Part shown: piece by piece, positions 1-13,400 of the stretch
Layout: each line of letters opens with the position of its first letter
Numbering within the stretch: the stretch's first letter is position 1
NCBI RefSeq assembly: GCF_010093595.1
Contig: NW_022985440.1
Coordinates: 850,386-914,385 of the forward strand
Length of the DNA: 64,000 bases
Source: Mytilinidion resinicola
Taxonomy: Eukaryota; Ascomycota; Dothideomycetes; Mytilinidiales; Mytilinidiaceae
Direction: 5' to 3'
The notes under the pieces: generated by a model
What the model saw: only the letters and a program-made list of their open reading frames with translations
Database searches by the model: none
What the model was told of the DNA's origin: nothing
Made by a program: the position numbers and the translations under genes

Positions 1-560
1 TTGCTCACCATGGGGTCATTAACATCTAATGGCATAGCTAGTCCAGGAGCAGCGCCATAACGGCTCTGGAGTTCGGGGTCCATGGGGGCAGCTATATGTA
101 GAGACGAAGTGTATGGCGATGCAGGTGGCGCCATAGAGGTGCTCCATTCTTGTCCATGGGAAAACTGAGTATTGAGGGCAAGATCACCGCCCGATGGCCG
201 TCGCGTTTGGGGATTGCTGCTCTGCTGAGGATACGGCATGCCAGTGCGGACGATGCCGTCCATATTGGCGGTTGTAGGGACTTCAAAATCGTAGTTGTCG
301 AGGACACCGCCTTGCATGCCCTTGAAGTCCATCATCGACAGGCGCCTGGCATCCTGGCCGTCTGGGGACATATTGCCGTTGTAATGAGCCGGCATGCTTC
401 TCCGACGCAGCTCTTTTGCATTCTGGTTGACAATGTCGTCCAGAGACTGGCCCCCGCCGAAGTCATAGGGAATCATTCCCCCTTCGATGCCCGCCATATC
501 CATGTTTCCTCCGTTGACGGCGCCACAGTGGCCGAGTGGATGGGACGGATAGCCGTTCAT
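1..560 (-). CDS. Unknown protein, N-terminal part (cut by left edge)
   Basis: An uninterrupted reading frame runs from an ATG at 560 (good context, CACCATG) to the left edge, about 186 codons. The protein is rich in Met, Gly, Asn, Pro and Ser, begins MNGYPSHPLG, and has motifs such as SLDDIVNQNAKELRRRSMP and PYDFGGG. No structured domain is visible in this portion. The style (disordered, Gly/Met/Gln-rich, short basic patch) resembles the N-terminus of fungal transcription regulators, but I do not recognise the family and do not assign a function. No intron is needed in the visible part. It diverges from the mitochondrial uS2 gene, with 865 nt between the two start codons. The ATG at 560 is chosen because the upstream sequence in this frame hits stops and low-quality sequence. 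Confidence 0.55.
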   Translation of the reverse strand, partial: MNGYPSHPLGHCGAVNGGNMDMAGIEGGMIPYDFGGGQSLDDIVNQNAKELRRRSMPAHYNGNMSPDGQDARRLSMMDFKGMQGGVLDNYDFEVPTTANMDGIVRTGMPYPQQSSNPQTRRPSGGDLALNTQFSHGQEWSTSMAPPASPYTSSLHIAAPMDPELQSRYGAAPGLAMPLDVNDPMVS

Positions 561-1425
561 GGTGGTGGGATCGCCGAAGTCTGACGAATCCTAAGGGAGC
601 TCTATGAGGACATGAACGCGCTGGGTCGCAGCAGAGACTCATCGGAGTGAGGACGAGGGGGGTGGCGGTGTTGTGCGGGAAAGCATGCGGGAGAGCCTGC
701 GGAGAGTATGGCGATGCGGACTCGAGGATACTTGGGGAACAAGAGGAAGCTGAAGAAACTAGGACGTCTCGCAAAGGGTCTACGACGGCAGCATGGTGCA
801 GCAATGACAGCTGCAGACGCTGGCGGGCGCGGTGTCGTCGTCTAGCGGGAAAGCAGCCGACCCGCTGAGCGCGGCTTCGGCCAAATCAACTAGAAATGAC
901 GGTCCTCCTGCGGCGAGCCTGCTTGTTCACGCAGCTGGAACAGGGCCCAGCCGTTCAGGATTGCGGCGCTGGAAATGCTCTTGGTGGGTAGCACGTGCTG
1001 CTACGATGTCTGGCAGTGCCCACCTCAAAACCACGGCCGTGGTGACGACGTCGAGCTGCTGCCGGAGACGTGGAACTGGTGCCGGGCCATAGTACGCTGC
1101 GTGGCCGCTAAGCTCAAAAGAACCGGCGTGAGAGCATCCAGGGACTACGCGGTGGTGGTGAATTGAAACGAGACGCGCCTTATTCTGTCCCAATACCCTC
1201 CCGATAACCACCCGGTATCTTGCCGAAGTTACGCTTCAACTCTGTAGACCATATAGTTACTTCCCATCTCCTATTTTATCTATCAGTATCAGAGCAACTT
1301 TGTATCCAACTCAGGGTGCAGAATAACAGGTCCCGGGCACGCCTCGTCGCGAGACGGCCATATGCGCCTAGCCGAATATTCTTCGCAACATCCTCAACCA
1401 CCTCCCTCCACCGCTCTCCGCCGCC
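561..1425. other. Divergent intergenic region, no gene seen
   Basis: Shared 5' region of the left-edge gene and the uS2m gene. Open frames here are short, lack conserved motifs and conflict with each other. I see no RNA gene or repeat. Confidence 0.5.
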
Positions 1426-2804
1426 ATGATTCTACGGCACCAGGTCCTGCGGCACGGTATGTTGCTCCCAGTCCTGCACCGACTCGCCGTGCTGTCCATT
1501 GACTGACGCGCCCCTCGCAGCCCGCAGATCCCTCACACCGCAGTCTCTGCGGCCCCTCAAGCGTTTCGTGTCGTCTGAGGTCGAATCCGTCGACGCCTCG
1601 TTGCAGAACAGCCTCAAGGAGGTGCACTCGATCGAAGCCCACATCAACAGCCTCACCGCCGCCCAGGTCTCTCCCATTGACGACGTCACGCACGCAACAG
1701 CCCAGCCAGCTGCAGTCTCGGCTGAAGCCGCCGAATCCTACCTGCTCTTCAAACATCGGGGTACGTCTGCTGCGTCAAGGCTCACTCTGGCACACCGCTG
1801 ACCTATGCAGAGAGCCAGATTGGGGCCGTCGGTTCCATTGTTGCCCCCCATTACCAACCCCATACCCTCCTAAGCAACCCGCCCTCCCCGGCCGATGTCA
1901 CTCTCGAGCTCCTCCTTGCGTCTGAAGCCCATCAGGGCCATGCCACGGCTCTCTGGAATCCCGCCAATGCTCGCTACATTCACGGTATCCGCCAGGGCAC
2001 TCACATCATATCCCTGGACCAGACTGCCGCCCACCTGCGACGGGCTGCCAAGATTGTGACAGAGGTTGCAAGGCGTGGTGGTCTCATACTCTTCGTCGGG
2101 ACGCGTGCCGGTCAAGACCGCTGCGTTGTCAAGGCTGCACAGCTCGCACAAGGCTGCCACTTGTTCGAGAGATGGATCCCGGGCAGCATCACCAACGGAC
2201 AGCAGATCCTCGGGAAGTGTCGTACCAAGGTAGTGAACGAGAAGGACCAGGAGGTGCCAGGCTTCGAAGACCAGCTTTACGATCGTTCCGTGCTCAAGCC
2301 GGATCTAGTCGTGTGCTTGAACCCCATGGAGAACTACGTACTTTTGCGCGAATGCGGTGACCACTCCATCCCAACAATTGGCGTCATCGACACCGACGCT
2401 GACCCTACGTGGGTCACCTACCCAATTCCTGCAAACGATGATAGGTTAGTAACGTCCGATCTATTCGAATTCCCTTTCTCTGTTGTGTTCACAGATTCTC
2501 ATACCAATTTAGTTTGCGATGCATCCAAGTCATTTGCGGCGTTCTCGGTCGCGCTGGCGAACAAGGCCAAAAGTTCCGTCGAAAGGCAGCGGAAAGCGGC
2601 ATAGTAACCTATGCTCCAGCTTCCGACTTGAAACCGCCTACACACACCTCTTCGGTTGCTTCTCAACTGGAGCAAGCGATTGAAAAGCGTCGGCAAGAAG
2701 CTGCATTAGATAGCAGAGCGCGTGCAGACATGGCAGCGCATCAGGCTCAAGCTTTAATCGAGGATATGGACGACATGGATGATTCAAGAGATGAGAAAAG
2801 GTGA
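1426..2804 (+). CDS. MRP4: Mitochondrial small-subunit ribosomal protein uS2m
   Basis: Four exons: 1426-1456, 1521-1760, 1811-2444, 2513-2804 (398 aa). Introns are 64, 50 and 68 nt with GT-AG ends. The protein has the bacterial S2 fold: ADVTLELLLASEAHQGHAT, then NPANARYIHGIRQGTHIISL, a VGTRAGQ stretch, KPDLVVCLNP, and IPTIGVIDTDADP followed by PIPANDDS-LRCIQVICGVLGRAG. The N-terminus is basic (MILRHQVLRH...), as expected for a mitochondrial targeting peptide, and the C-terminus adds an acidic fungal extension (EDMDDMDDSRDEKR). It is a structural component of the mitochondrial small ribosomal subunit and assembles on the 37S body/head. The start was chosen because it precedes the first in-frame splice and supplies the targeting peptide. 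The third intron junction (GATAG|T) restores the family-conserved NDDS-LRC sequence. Confidence 0.93.
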
Positions 2805-5012
2805 AAATTCGGAAGACCGAGCTTATCAGACTGCTCCACAACCATGAAGACCCCCCGTTCCATGATCTCTCGGCCTCTTCTATTGCAACGTCCCAGTGTA
2901 CCTATCTTGGAATTGTTGGGAGAGCACAGGTTGGGCGGAGTTGGCATGTACGAGATTCCGAAGACATGGATTGTACCATACAACTGTAACATCAAGACAG
3001 GAGCATTGCTGGAGTCCCTGGATCTATTTAGAGAAACGATACCTCAGGCATCTACAAATAAGCATATTCGGATTCTGGGGCCCCACAAGACAACCTTGAT
3101 CAACCGATTCTGATTGCCAATATTTGTCGAGGTGCAAGAGCTGTATTGCAGCGTGACGTTATATTATACGAAGTAGTGCACGGCCCCTTCGTGCACACTG
3201 TTTTCAACGGGCGTCGACATATCGCGCGGGTAAGATGCAGACCTGAGAAGGCAGGCGCAGGCCAATCTAATTGGCCCAAGCCAACCTCTACAAGGTTCGA
3301 GCTCTTTGTTACGCAGCACTCGCAGGACGCGCAAACCACAATAGGGTAATGCACGTAGCGCTTCCATGCAGCCCGCCATTCCCCAAACAGCACGACAGGA
3401 CGAGCTGAACAACCAAAAAAAGGGCCGAAAAGCAACCCCGAAGCTGTTCGTAAGTCACGCGACCCCTTCCATCCCCCACCCACACCCTCCCGTTCACCAG
3501 CACACCCACACCATCTTCACCAACCCCCCCCCAATCACCGCACCGCCCCTAGCAAGGTCCCGGGGTCCTTCGCAGACCCTGATTTGCAAACATCCCCCGA
3601 CCCACCCGCCCAGAGCCCGGGGATGACTCCGTGGCCGTCGGGTACCTTGTCCATGACACTTGCACGTGGTGGAACCCGGCCTGTACGGCGGAGGGGTTTT
3701 CAGTTTCCTTTCTGTCGATCAGGCGAGCACTGGCGTCGTGGCGGACGAAAAAACAAAAAGCCACTCCTAAACTCATCTTCTTTGCACGTAGTCATAGCCT
3801 CCTCGTCACCCGCGCGCGCCCCAGCCCTGGGGAAGTTGTCGACACGACGTCAGAAAACGCAACCGACGTCACGGATTTGACAAACCCCAGCGCAGCACAG
3901 CAACAACCCGGCTCCTCGCCCTCGGGTAACGTCGTGGTTGGTCATGGAGACGTCGGAGGGGAGTGCCGTGCATGACAACGGGGCTATTTCGAGATAGAGT
4001 TCTCCGGGGTGTGATTGGGTGGGGGAGTGCGTAGCGCGTCTTACTGGACGGAGAAGGATCCGTCTGCGCTCGACACTTTTTTTTTTTTCTTCAAGTTGAG
4101 GATTGCTTCAATAGGAGATTTGTCAATGCGCGGTGGTGAGTGGGAGGGCTAGCTGCAAGCAGCTTCCCCGATGGAGTACTAAGGGTACGTGCGGCGACGG
4201 GGTTTGAGGCCGGTGGTAAGGAGTGGGGAAACGAATAGTTGGAGATAGGTCGGTGTAGTAAGGTGTGAATGGAATTTGCGCTGGAGTGTAGACTTCTGGT
4301 AGACATGCTGAGGGGAATATATGTAAATTGTGGCTGGAAATGTTGAAGATTGGCGAATTGTGCTTCGATATGTCCGAGGTACTCTGATATTACTCTGAGC
4401 TATTTTCTTCATTTGCATACTTTCTACAGACCTCAATCTACGCTCTACTCCATATCACATGAATAGTGGCAGCAAGCCTGAGAGCTCCACAGGTAATTAG
4501 AGAATATCTTGCACAAGACACCCGAGCATCCAGGCTGCAATGCCAGGCGAAAAAGTAGTCACAACCCAAAAAGTTAGTCCTATCACAAGAGTTAGAAGCC
4601 AGCGGAGACATCTCCTACTGTCTTCAACACTTGAGCACCGTGAGACAACCATGCAGCGCCCAAAGAGGTAATCTTGCTGACTCACGTTCACGACAGAGGA
4701 GAAGAACAGAAATGGGCTCGGAGCCATCTCCTTCTGCGCTCAACACCCAAGCATTTTCAACATGAGTGCAGGACTCGAATAGGTAATATTGAGCCCGAAA
4801 CACGTACACCCTTGAAGACTTCGTTGTACAGATCATCGAGACCCGGTTTCGTTGATTATCGAAGTCTCGCGATTTCGGAAAGACGGCCCGAGCCAATGAG
4901 AGGCGCGCATTTCCCACCTCATGTTGCCCGCCGAAACTGCACGCGCGCCTCTGGAACCTCTTTTTACGCGATCGCGTCTCGAGTAGGCTGTCTTCGGGTA
5001 TCGTTTTAGACT
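2805..5012. other. 2.2-kb convergent intergenic gap
   Basis: Lies between the 3' ends of uS2m and DNA ligase. It contains pyrimidine-rich runs, a T-tract at about 4079-4089, and several open frames of 60-115 codons on both strands. None of these has a recognisable motif or consistent splice extension. I see no RNA gene, repeat array or transposon signature. Confidence 0.45.
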
Positions 5013-7898
5013 TCACTCCACTTGTTCCTCCTCTTCGCCGTCATCTTCATGAGGTGCGGCTTCTTTCACCGCAAGACCTCCCGCCACTGGACCCCTCGCC
5101 TCCTGCTTCCTCCACAGCTCCGCCAAAAAACCTGCCTCGCTCGCCTCTTCGATGCTCTTGTCTTCCCTCACCTTCAAGAATCTTGGGAACCGGAGACTGA
5201 GACCTCTCGCCTCGTCCACTAAACCGATCGCCGCTGTATACGTCGGACTAAGCGTGATGTCCGCAAACGCACACTCCCACACCTCTTGCGGCTCGAACCA
5301 CACATCTGGATGACCTGCATCATAGTCGACGTAGCTGGGCTTGCCTCCGAGTGTGTTGTTCGTCTCGCTGGCATCCGGGTCGTACTTTGTGCGATTTGCG
5401 GCGTAGAACTTGTCCGTAAAGCCGGAGATGCATTTCGTGACTGCTTCGAGGGAGCCAGTTTCGGCGTTGCGCACAGCAAGCAGGATAGGGGACCACCATT
5501 TTGCCTTGCGTCCTTGGCCGTGCCAGGCGGCGATGGGGATTAAATCCAGAGTGTCGGCTGATGTGTTATAATCTTTTTTGACTTTAAGCCAGGAGTCTAG
5601 GCGCTTGTCTGGCTCATAGGTTGCGAGAAGCGCCTTGCGGCGTGATGTTATTGCGGGGTCGTTCTCCCCTACGGTATCTGCCTTTGTCTTCTTGGATTTT
5701 CCGCCCTTGGCGGGTTTCTTTGGGGTCGGTGGCGCCACAACTTGATTAGCTATCTCGAGCTCGGTTTGCAGGTCTGGGTTGGGCAGATTATCTAGGACTT
5801 TGACCATAATGCCCTCGCACTTGATGTCCGTAGCGCTTTTGAAGAATTCCTGCACGGCTTCCGCATCCGCGCTAGTAGCATCCAAGTTTCGGACGTAAGT
5901 GAAATGGTGTGGGATCTCCACGAAAAGACTTCTTAGAAGCTCTCTTCTTTCTCTGAATGGCCGGTTGATGAGTTCCTCGCCGTTCAAGTACATGAGATCA
6001 AACGCAAAAAGGCATACATCGATCTTTACGCTTCCGATGACGACGTCTTTTCTCGCGCGATTGGCCAGGGTTTGGAATGTCCTAAGTTCTCCAGTCTCTC
6101 GGTCGATGGCCACGACTTCGCCTTCCAGGATGAAGCTACTGACGCCCTCGCCCCTTAGCTTTGGCACGAGCGCGACTAAATCGGGGTACTTGTCTGTCAT
6201 TACTTCCAAATGTCGTGAAAAGATTGTGACTTTCCCCTGATCATCGCAATGCACTTGGGCACGCTGGCCATCGTATTTGAATTCGCAACTGAAGTCGCGT
6301 CCTTGCAGTTTTGTCAACATCTCGCCCAGATCGCGGGTGATACTACCCAGCATAGGACGCAGCGGTATGTGTAATGTCAGACCGCATTGAAAGACCAGCT
6401 CATCGCAGATACCGACTTCTAGAAGCGCCGGGATGAGGTCGTTGTAATTTGGATGTCGTGCAAAACAGGCTTTTACGACCTCTTCGTTCGTTGCGTAAAC
6501 CTTAGCTAGCTCATCCTTCTTATGCCCTGCGAGGTATTCAACAGTACAGATTGGGAAATTAGTGCCTGGAGGTCTCGAGATCATGAAAGCGCGAGATAGT
6601 GCGATTAGCATGGTAGTCTTGACTGCACCAATGCGAAGCTATCTAGTGGATTAGCCTATGATTCTGAGCATATACGGCAATGGTAATGAGTGGCCAAGAA
6701 TGGCATGGAAAAGAAAACAAAGGCTTCCCAAACGAGAACTCGTTTCAAAATGCCACAATTTCAAGAGAAGAGGAAATATCGGTTGAACTCACATGCTGCA
6801 CTAAGGTTCTTACAATGTACCTACTTTCTTCTGCGCCCCTAGCGTCTTGTACAAGCCTCTCGACAACTCGCTGTTTCATCTCCTGGCTACCCTGGCCCTT
6901 ACTATTGGCAATCTTGACCAGTGATTCAAATACACTCTTGATGGTGAGGGGCTTTGGTTTACGCAGCGTGAATGATTGTCGCTTCTTCGCCTCATACGCT
7001 ACGTCACCTGCGTCACCATACTTGTTGTACAGTGTCTTCAGCCCAGCATTGTCTAATCCGCACACCTTCTTCAACGCCTTTGAGATCGCTGAGCCACCGA
7101 GGCCGAGTTCGAGGTCAATATAGGGAGGAGATACAGAGTTTGTCGCAAGCCAGACCTATCACTAGCATTAGTCATGAATTGGTGGCACAACAGTAGGATA
7201 CTGACAGCTGGAAGTAGGCTCTCCGGATCGCCTTCTATGAGTGTACGCAGTAAGTTGACCAAGGTATCTACGATCTTGATTCTACTCTGAGTACTGTTGA
7301 CGAGAACGAAGCACCGCGTCAAAAGAGCGTAAGTCGCATTTCCGCCCTCTGACGCCCAATGGCTCTTCAATTCGGCTACGTATTCTGACGGATTAAACGT
7401 GAGGGGGCTCTGGTCAAATGGAATGTTGGCAGACACGGTGTCTTCGGCTGCTGAGGCAGATTGGAGGCCGAGAGTGTGTATATTGGTTGACTGGCCATTT
7501 CGCTGCTCCTTAGGTGGCTCATCGAGGCTCGAGGTACTTTCTTCACCCGTTTTGGATCGACCTATCACTTGTTTTTCCACATCTGCGTTTGACGCAGTGG
7601 CCCTAGCGTGGTGGGCAACTTCCAGCATCTGTGGAGCATTTTGTATCTGGTCCTCCTTATTCCACTCTTCCTGGAGCTTTCTCGCAAGCTCCTCGTCCGT
7701 TAATATGGCGCTTTCCCGCTCGTTTCCCATAGTAGTTTCCAGAGGACTAGCATTCGCGGCTTCGGTTGTAGTCTGCGGTTCGTTGGATTCATCTTTCGCA
7801 ACTTCCTTCTGCCGGGCGAAGAAGTAGTCCAAACTGCGTACTGGTTGGTTGGATCCGTTGTGGTCATTCTTTTTGCGTCTCTTGGCGGGGCTGCTCAT
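5013..7898 (-). CDS. CDC9: ATP-dependent DNA ligase I
   Basis: Three exons: 7206-7898, 6793-7155, 5013-6638 (893 aa). Introns are 50 and 154 nt. It joins nicks at Okazaki fragments and in repair, in the nucleus. The N-terminus is disordered and basic (SSPAKRRKK) and carries a PIP-box-like RSLDYFF just after residue 20, which would dock on PCNA, although the usual Gln position is not Gln. The alpha-helical DNA-binding domain follows. The nucleotidyltransferase core has motif I KYDGQR, with the adenylated Lys near residue 473. Further motifs are FSRHLE, ILEGEVVA (III), FDLMYLNGE, EGIMVK (IV) and WLKVKKDY (V). The C-terminal OB domain ends in an acidic tail (EDDGEEEEQVE). A Lys-rich linker (KKPAKGGKSKKTK) interrupts the region after motif IV, a feature I take as lineage-specific. 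Confidence 0.95.
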
Positions 7899-8318
7899 GG
7901 CGAAGCGACAGGTACCTTTGTATCAATCAGGGAAAATCGGCAGGTGTCCCTCATGGTGTACTGTTGGAAGTGCGATCACGATCCTAGAGCTAGCAGCCAT
8001 GACGCGTTGGGCACAACCCCAGCTGCAGATCATCTTGGCGTGCAGCACCAGTGCACGTGATTTCCCCCCATGATCCTTATCTCCACTTCACCAGGTTCAA
8101 TGAGGGGGAACGTTTCAGATTATATAATTTGCTTTTGTCGGAGGACACCCGCTCATATCGTGCGCGACGCATACCCTAGGCTGATTGCATGTTACACTGA
8201 AACAAGATGGGTATCATCCGGCCACTTGCAATTGCAACGGCTACAATCCTCGCCCCACGACATAGCCCAATACTACTCTAACAGAGGAGACAGCAGATCG
8301 CCCATTCAAGACTCCACT
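7899..8318. other. Ligase promoter / PHO84 3' flank
   Basis: 420 nt between the start of the ligase gene and the stop of the phosphate transporter, both on the minus strand. No gene seen. Confidence 0.5.
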
Positions 8319-10409
8319 CTAGACCTGCTTATCGCCCTTATTTTCAAATTCAGAGTAAGTGGCATCCACCGACCCCTTCCCACTGGCATGCACACGAAGG
8401 TTACCAGGGTCATACTCCGGTGTTCCTTCAACCTCACCAGCCAACTGTTCGAGAGTCTTGCGCTTCGTCTCAGGAATTAGCAAGGTAGTGAAGATGCCTG
8501 CGAACATGAAGGCAGCGTAGATCTGCATGACATGATTAAGCCATGGCGACGCGTTGTCCTTAGTCGCACCACGCGTTCGCAGAGGCCCAATCAGCACTTG
8601 CGCAATGATAGATCCAACCTTTCCAGATGCTGCTGAGATGCCGTGGGAGCTGCTGCGGTAGCGTGTTGGGAAGCACTCGCCAGGCACGATGAACGTTGTA
8701 GAGTTGGGACCTGGGTGAAGTCAGATATGGCTATCCGATACAGTGACTCTTGGCTTACCGAAGTTGAAGAAGAACTGTGCAAGCACATACAAGGCAAGCA
8801 AGGCTTTGCCACTGAGAGAGTGATACGCAAATCCAATGACGCAGAAAATGATGGTAACAATGGTGAATCCCATGAGCTGAATGGGCTTACGACCAATGGT
8901 ATCGACTGTGGCAACGGTAAACCAGTAGCCGGGAATTGCACCGGCGCAGGTGATGATCAAGTTTCCAACTGCTTGGTTGTAGAAGATCTCATACACATCG
9001 TTTCCTTTGGCATACTAGAGAACTCAGTCAGTGAATGCCTCTAGAGAAATATTTTTATCACCTACTCCGATCTGTGTGAGGATGATTGAATTATTAAGCC
9101 CTAGGCCGTAAAACGTAACGTCAAGCACTAGAAACGAGTTAGTAGTTGTTCAGGGGAGATCATCTAGGCGCTACTGACTGAACCATGAGCCAGCCGTTCC
9201 GAGGAGGACCTTGCCATACTTCCACTGGGAGTAGTGAGCGATGAAGTCTCTCCATGATGCTTGTGGGATCTCGAGTTGGTCGGCATCCTCCTGCTTCGCT
9301 CGCACGCGTGTAATCTCGTCGGGTGTTCCCTCCGGCTTTCCAGAAACATAAGCCTTGATATCTGAGCCTCCCTTCATGATATCGCGGGACACGTCGAAGG
9401 TGTATCGAGGAGTTTCAGGGATCGTAAGTCGATAGTAGAGAGCGACACATCCAGGTATAGCACCGAACCCTACAACAACACGCCACATCTTGTCAACAGC
9501 AAGACCGCAAACACCATCGCAGTCGGCAACCGTCTTTGCGGTATTTAGGGAATCCTTGAAGCCGGCAGTGACAACAAGGGCGACCATGGCGGCGGCAAAC
9601 TGGCCAATTCCCTGCATAGCGAAAACCGATCCCATCATAGCTCCTCGCCATTTGGTGGTAGCAAACTCCGAGGTGATAATGGAAGACAAAGGATAGTCGC
9701 CGCCAATACCTACAGTACATTAGTATCCTTGTTGGCAAATGGGAGACCCTGACGAGGCTCACCAATTCCCATGAGCACACGCCAGAAGACAATGACACCA
9801 ACGATAGAACAGCCTGGAGAATGCGCAGAGAGAGCTTGGGCGAGAGTGGCGAAGATTATCAAGATAAGCTCAAGACCATACATGCGCTTACGGCCGACTA
9901 TGTCTGCGAGGATACCGAATCCGACCTGCCCAACTACGGTTCCGGAGCTGGTGGAGACCTTGATGGCAGTGTCGGCATTTGAGGGGATCTTTCCAGGATT
10001 TGACTTTGCGTCATGCCAGAAGACCACACCAAGCATACTGGTCACCATGTTGACTGCGAAGAGATCGTAGGCCTACTCGGTCAGCTCGAGAGAGTCATGA
10101 TCGCGGGGGATCATCGTACATCTGTAAAGAATCCGATCCCAGCTACAACGATAGCGCGTATATGGTACCAACCGAAGGGCGCCTTGTCGATCTCTGCGAG
10201 CGCAAGGCGTCTGCGTTCATTGGGGTCCGCAATGTGCGCCTGGTAATGATATCAGTACGCCAGTCCATGCGCTCTCAGGAGCTCCTCTTACATAGTCGTT
10301 ATGGAAATTATGAAATGCAGCGTTTCCTCCGGCGGTCCTGGTCATTGTTAGAGCTGGTGTCTACGAGACTAGAGGGCAGGAAGCCTTACTTGTGCACGAT
10401 CTGTGACAT
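8319..10409 (-). CDS. PHO84: High-affinity inorganic phosphate:H+ symporter (MFS)
   Basis: Eight exons: 10390-10409, 10292-10337, 10120-10239, 9763-10072, 9179-9709, 9066-9127, 8759-9014, 8319-8710 (578 aa). All seven introns are about 47-53 nt. It is a plasma-membrane 12-helix transporter of the PHS family. Diagnostic pieces are FFTDAYDLFAVN in TM1, GxLADxxGRKRMYG in loop 2-3, the GIGIGGDYPLS signature around residue 165, PETPRYT before the cytosolic loop, and VPGECFPTRYRSSSHGISAASGKVGS in the second half, then PETKRKTLEQL. The cytosolic central loop (FDVSRDIMKGGSD... to ...QASWRDF) is typical. The start ATG at 10409 opens MSQIVHKTAGGNAAFHNFHNDY, the usual family N-terminus, although the first exon is only 20 nt. 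CACGTT elements at 10456 and 10927 could be sites for a Pho4/NUC-1-type regulator (inference). Confidence 0.94.
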
Positions 10410-13400
10410 GGTGTCGAAGCGACGATGCCCTCAAGAGTAGAAGAAAGGCGAGGGGCACGTTAGGTAGGGTAAAGGGCACGAGCTCGAGAAAAGAAGTAGA
10501 CGAGTGAGACACGGGAGGGTTATATTAGCAAGATAGGAACGCGTGAAGGTGGCTCAGCCCGCCTGCAAGGAGAGTCTCGCTCGCTCTACCTGGCGGGCAG
10601 GTCCCGAGTCTGCAGAAGCCGTGGCGTCAAGCCCAATCACAATCCTGCTAGGCGGCACGACGTCGTGAAAAGGCACCAGTGAAAGAAGGCGCAGACCCGT
10701 TGCGAAGCGTGCGCCCTTCACCGTGCAGCTCGAAGGCCCCGGCAGCCGCCCATCGCTTGCACCGGTCCAGCAAGGCGGACAAGCTTGTCTCAAGCAGGGG
10801 TTCCCGCGCTTCGGGCTGGCGTTGAAATATTCGAGAACGGACGGGAGAAGTATGCCTACCGTAATCGGTGCAGGGTGAATGTCAAATATGTGGTTGAGGA
10901 CAGCCAATTAGATGTCGCCAATCATGCACGTTGTCAAAGACGCCGTCTAAGGGGCCGACCAAGACCCTTGCGATTCCCGGGAAATGCGCTCCTGTTACCG
11001 GTGGCGGCGTGGGGGTATTGTATCTGGAAAGGTCAAGAACAGGGTCTGACCGCGGGCTGCTTCATTCGAGCACCGTATCAGGCAGACCACGCCCGCATCT
11101 CTTCAAACCAGTCTCCCCGCCCCTCCAAAAAGTCCAACGCAAGTTACAGCATCACTGGACTGGCACTGCTCCAAGATAACTGGACACAGAAAGTATCGTG
11201 CCGTTCAGCCACCAGCTCAGCAGCTCAAGCAGTGTCTTGCTGCAAGAGTCGTGCCGGCGATTCGAACAATTCCCTTCAGAGACCTTAAGAAAGGTTTCGC
11301 GTGATTATTGGGTGGAGCCTGTGGCGTTCAGTGACACCACAATTCCCAAGCACCACAAGACGCGAAGAAGCTCCTCGATAGTCTCGGTAGGGCCAGCCGT
11401 GAAGCACAAAGCTATCACCACACTCGTCCTTCTTTAGCCGTTTCATCGGTCTCTTCATGGTAGCGAGGTGATACAAAGGCCGCACCACGTCTCCCGCAGA
11501 GATGGCTGTAGGTGGTACAATCATCGAGTTTAAAAAGCCGTGTCATCCGCCAATCGTTTGCCTATCTTTGCGATCTTGTTTTCTAGTCATCCTGGTCTCT
11601 GCTGCTTCACTTCCAGGATTTCGGTTTCATACATCCCCCAAAGGATCAATAACCAGAAGTCTGTGCTTGTTGGAGGAGCCTTCCCCGGACTCGAGCCCGG
11701 GCCTTTCGCCGCTCATAGCAGGTGTAGGAGCAAGGACATGCGGGCTGAGAGTATTGGTGATTTCGAAGCTCGATATCGATACCTAAACCTAGAAAGTCAA
11801 AGTTCGGCCTGGATAAGAGTGCTAAGCAGTTGGCTTGAATCTCGATGTGACGATTTAGATATCACAACCTGATTATCCATAACCTGTTGGAGAACTCCAA
11901 ACAGTGCCAAATGGATGTAAATAGGGCAGCTTAAGGAACAGTCTGGATGACGGCCTAATCGAATGAACGTCACTGCCTGACCTTTCCTAGATCATGGAGC
12001 ACTTCAGACAGCGTCGCCCTGCTACCAAATTATAAAGCTGTGGTGGACACCTTCACCTTCATGTAACAAGAACCCGAAACGCGTCTACTGTCAACTTTTT
12101 TGAGAATTAGGCAACCAAAAAGTCGACTTGTGAAGTAAGTTAGCTAAATCTGGTCGTCGGGAATCCATGGACTTGACCTCAACATCCCTAGTTGCAATGT
12201 TCAGCATACCGTCGATTGCGATGAAATGGTCTATGGCGCATGGCCCAATAGCGACAGTAGGTGGAGTCTTCAGAGTAAAAGCTGCGGTAGTGTCTGGTGC
12301 TTCCTCTTCGGCGGCGGGCTGTAGGGCAGCATCCTTGGGTGAGATGGAAGGCGGTTGAGTCAAAGGTCTGAGTTACAGACAAGCCTGGAGGCTAGCACCT
12401 TGCCGTCGCAGGTTAGAGCTGTACAAAACACGACAGGCAGATAGAAATGTACGACGTAAGCTTGGTTTGCTTCGTGATAAACCCGGAGCTCATGTTACGA
12501 ACTCTCTTGAAAACCATTACAATAGACCGCTGCCCGCCCTCTCATGCCTTGGGAGACTTCGGTTCCGTATAATCGGATCGCATAGGTGTAACCCATCTTT
12601 GAATACTCGGCCGCCGCTGATCGAAGCTTTTCGATGCGTTTGAGGGAATCTGGACGAGATAGAAGGTCGTCACTATGGATAATCGGTAAACTTGCTGGGC
12701 AAATTTAGCTATCAGCACATAAGTCTACCCAGATCAGAAGAGAGCCAACATTCTCAAACACTAGTGATTGTAGGAATTGGCATGGTAATAGTCCCAGTTC
12801 TTCTTTGCCAACTTGGCGCAAGTCACGATCTGAGAACTTCTCAAACGTACACAGTAATAATCGAAGAAATGTGATGATGTACAGTGACAGGTCATAAGTC
12901 TGTGAACACGCATTTACCACTGTTTGGGGTACCCCTATGGAATTTCAAAACCCGGGGCAGGATGTCAAGTTTCAAGCAGTGCAAATTAGACCGCCTCTTA
13001 ACTTACAAACTACTTACTAGCTGGGCCGCTCCTCACAGTGGTGTCGGGTGAGCAAGATTGAAGCCAAGCAGTGATATATCCGTGTGCCAAGACTTATGGC
13101 GTAGTACTGTAAAGTGCTCTGATATATTTGTGCCTGGATTAACTAGTGTGCGACCGTTTGGTGTCCTTCAATGACTTTCCAAAAATCTAAACGAGGTGTA
13201 ATGAGGTCGTATGGATTGACTTGCACACTCCCTACTTTATGTCAGAAACGTTATTTGCCAGTACTTGGAAGGGATATAGGTGTGTGAAACCTCCCCACGC
13301 AACGATCATATAGTGCAACTAGACATTTGTCGTGAAATGGCCATACGACAATCCTGGTCTAGGCTGATATGTCGCTTGGGGTTTCCTTGATAGCATCCGT

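Noticed and set aside
2844..3113. 89-codon frame after uS2m
   Set aside because: No recognisable motif and no consistent neighbouring exon; within the likely 3' flank of uS2m.
3631..3975. 114-codon frame with VHDTCTWWNPAC
   Set aside because: Begins only at a GTG, has a stop shortly upstream, and no family comes to mind. Low complexity dominates its second half.
12091..12363. 90-codon minus-strand frame
   Set aside because: Protein-like at first glance, but isolated, without a motif or partner exon. Left as unsupported.
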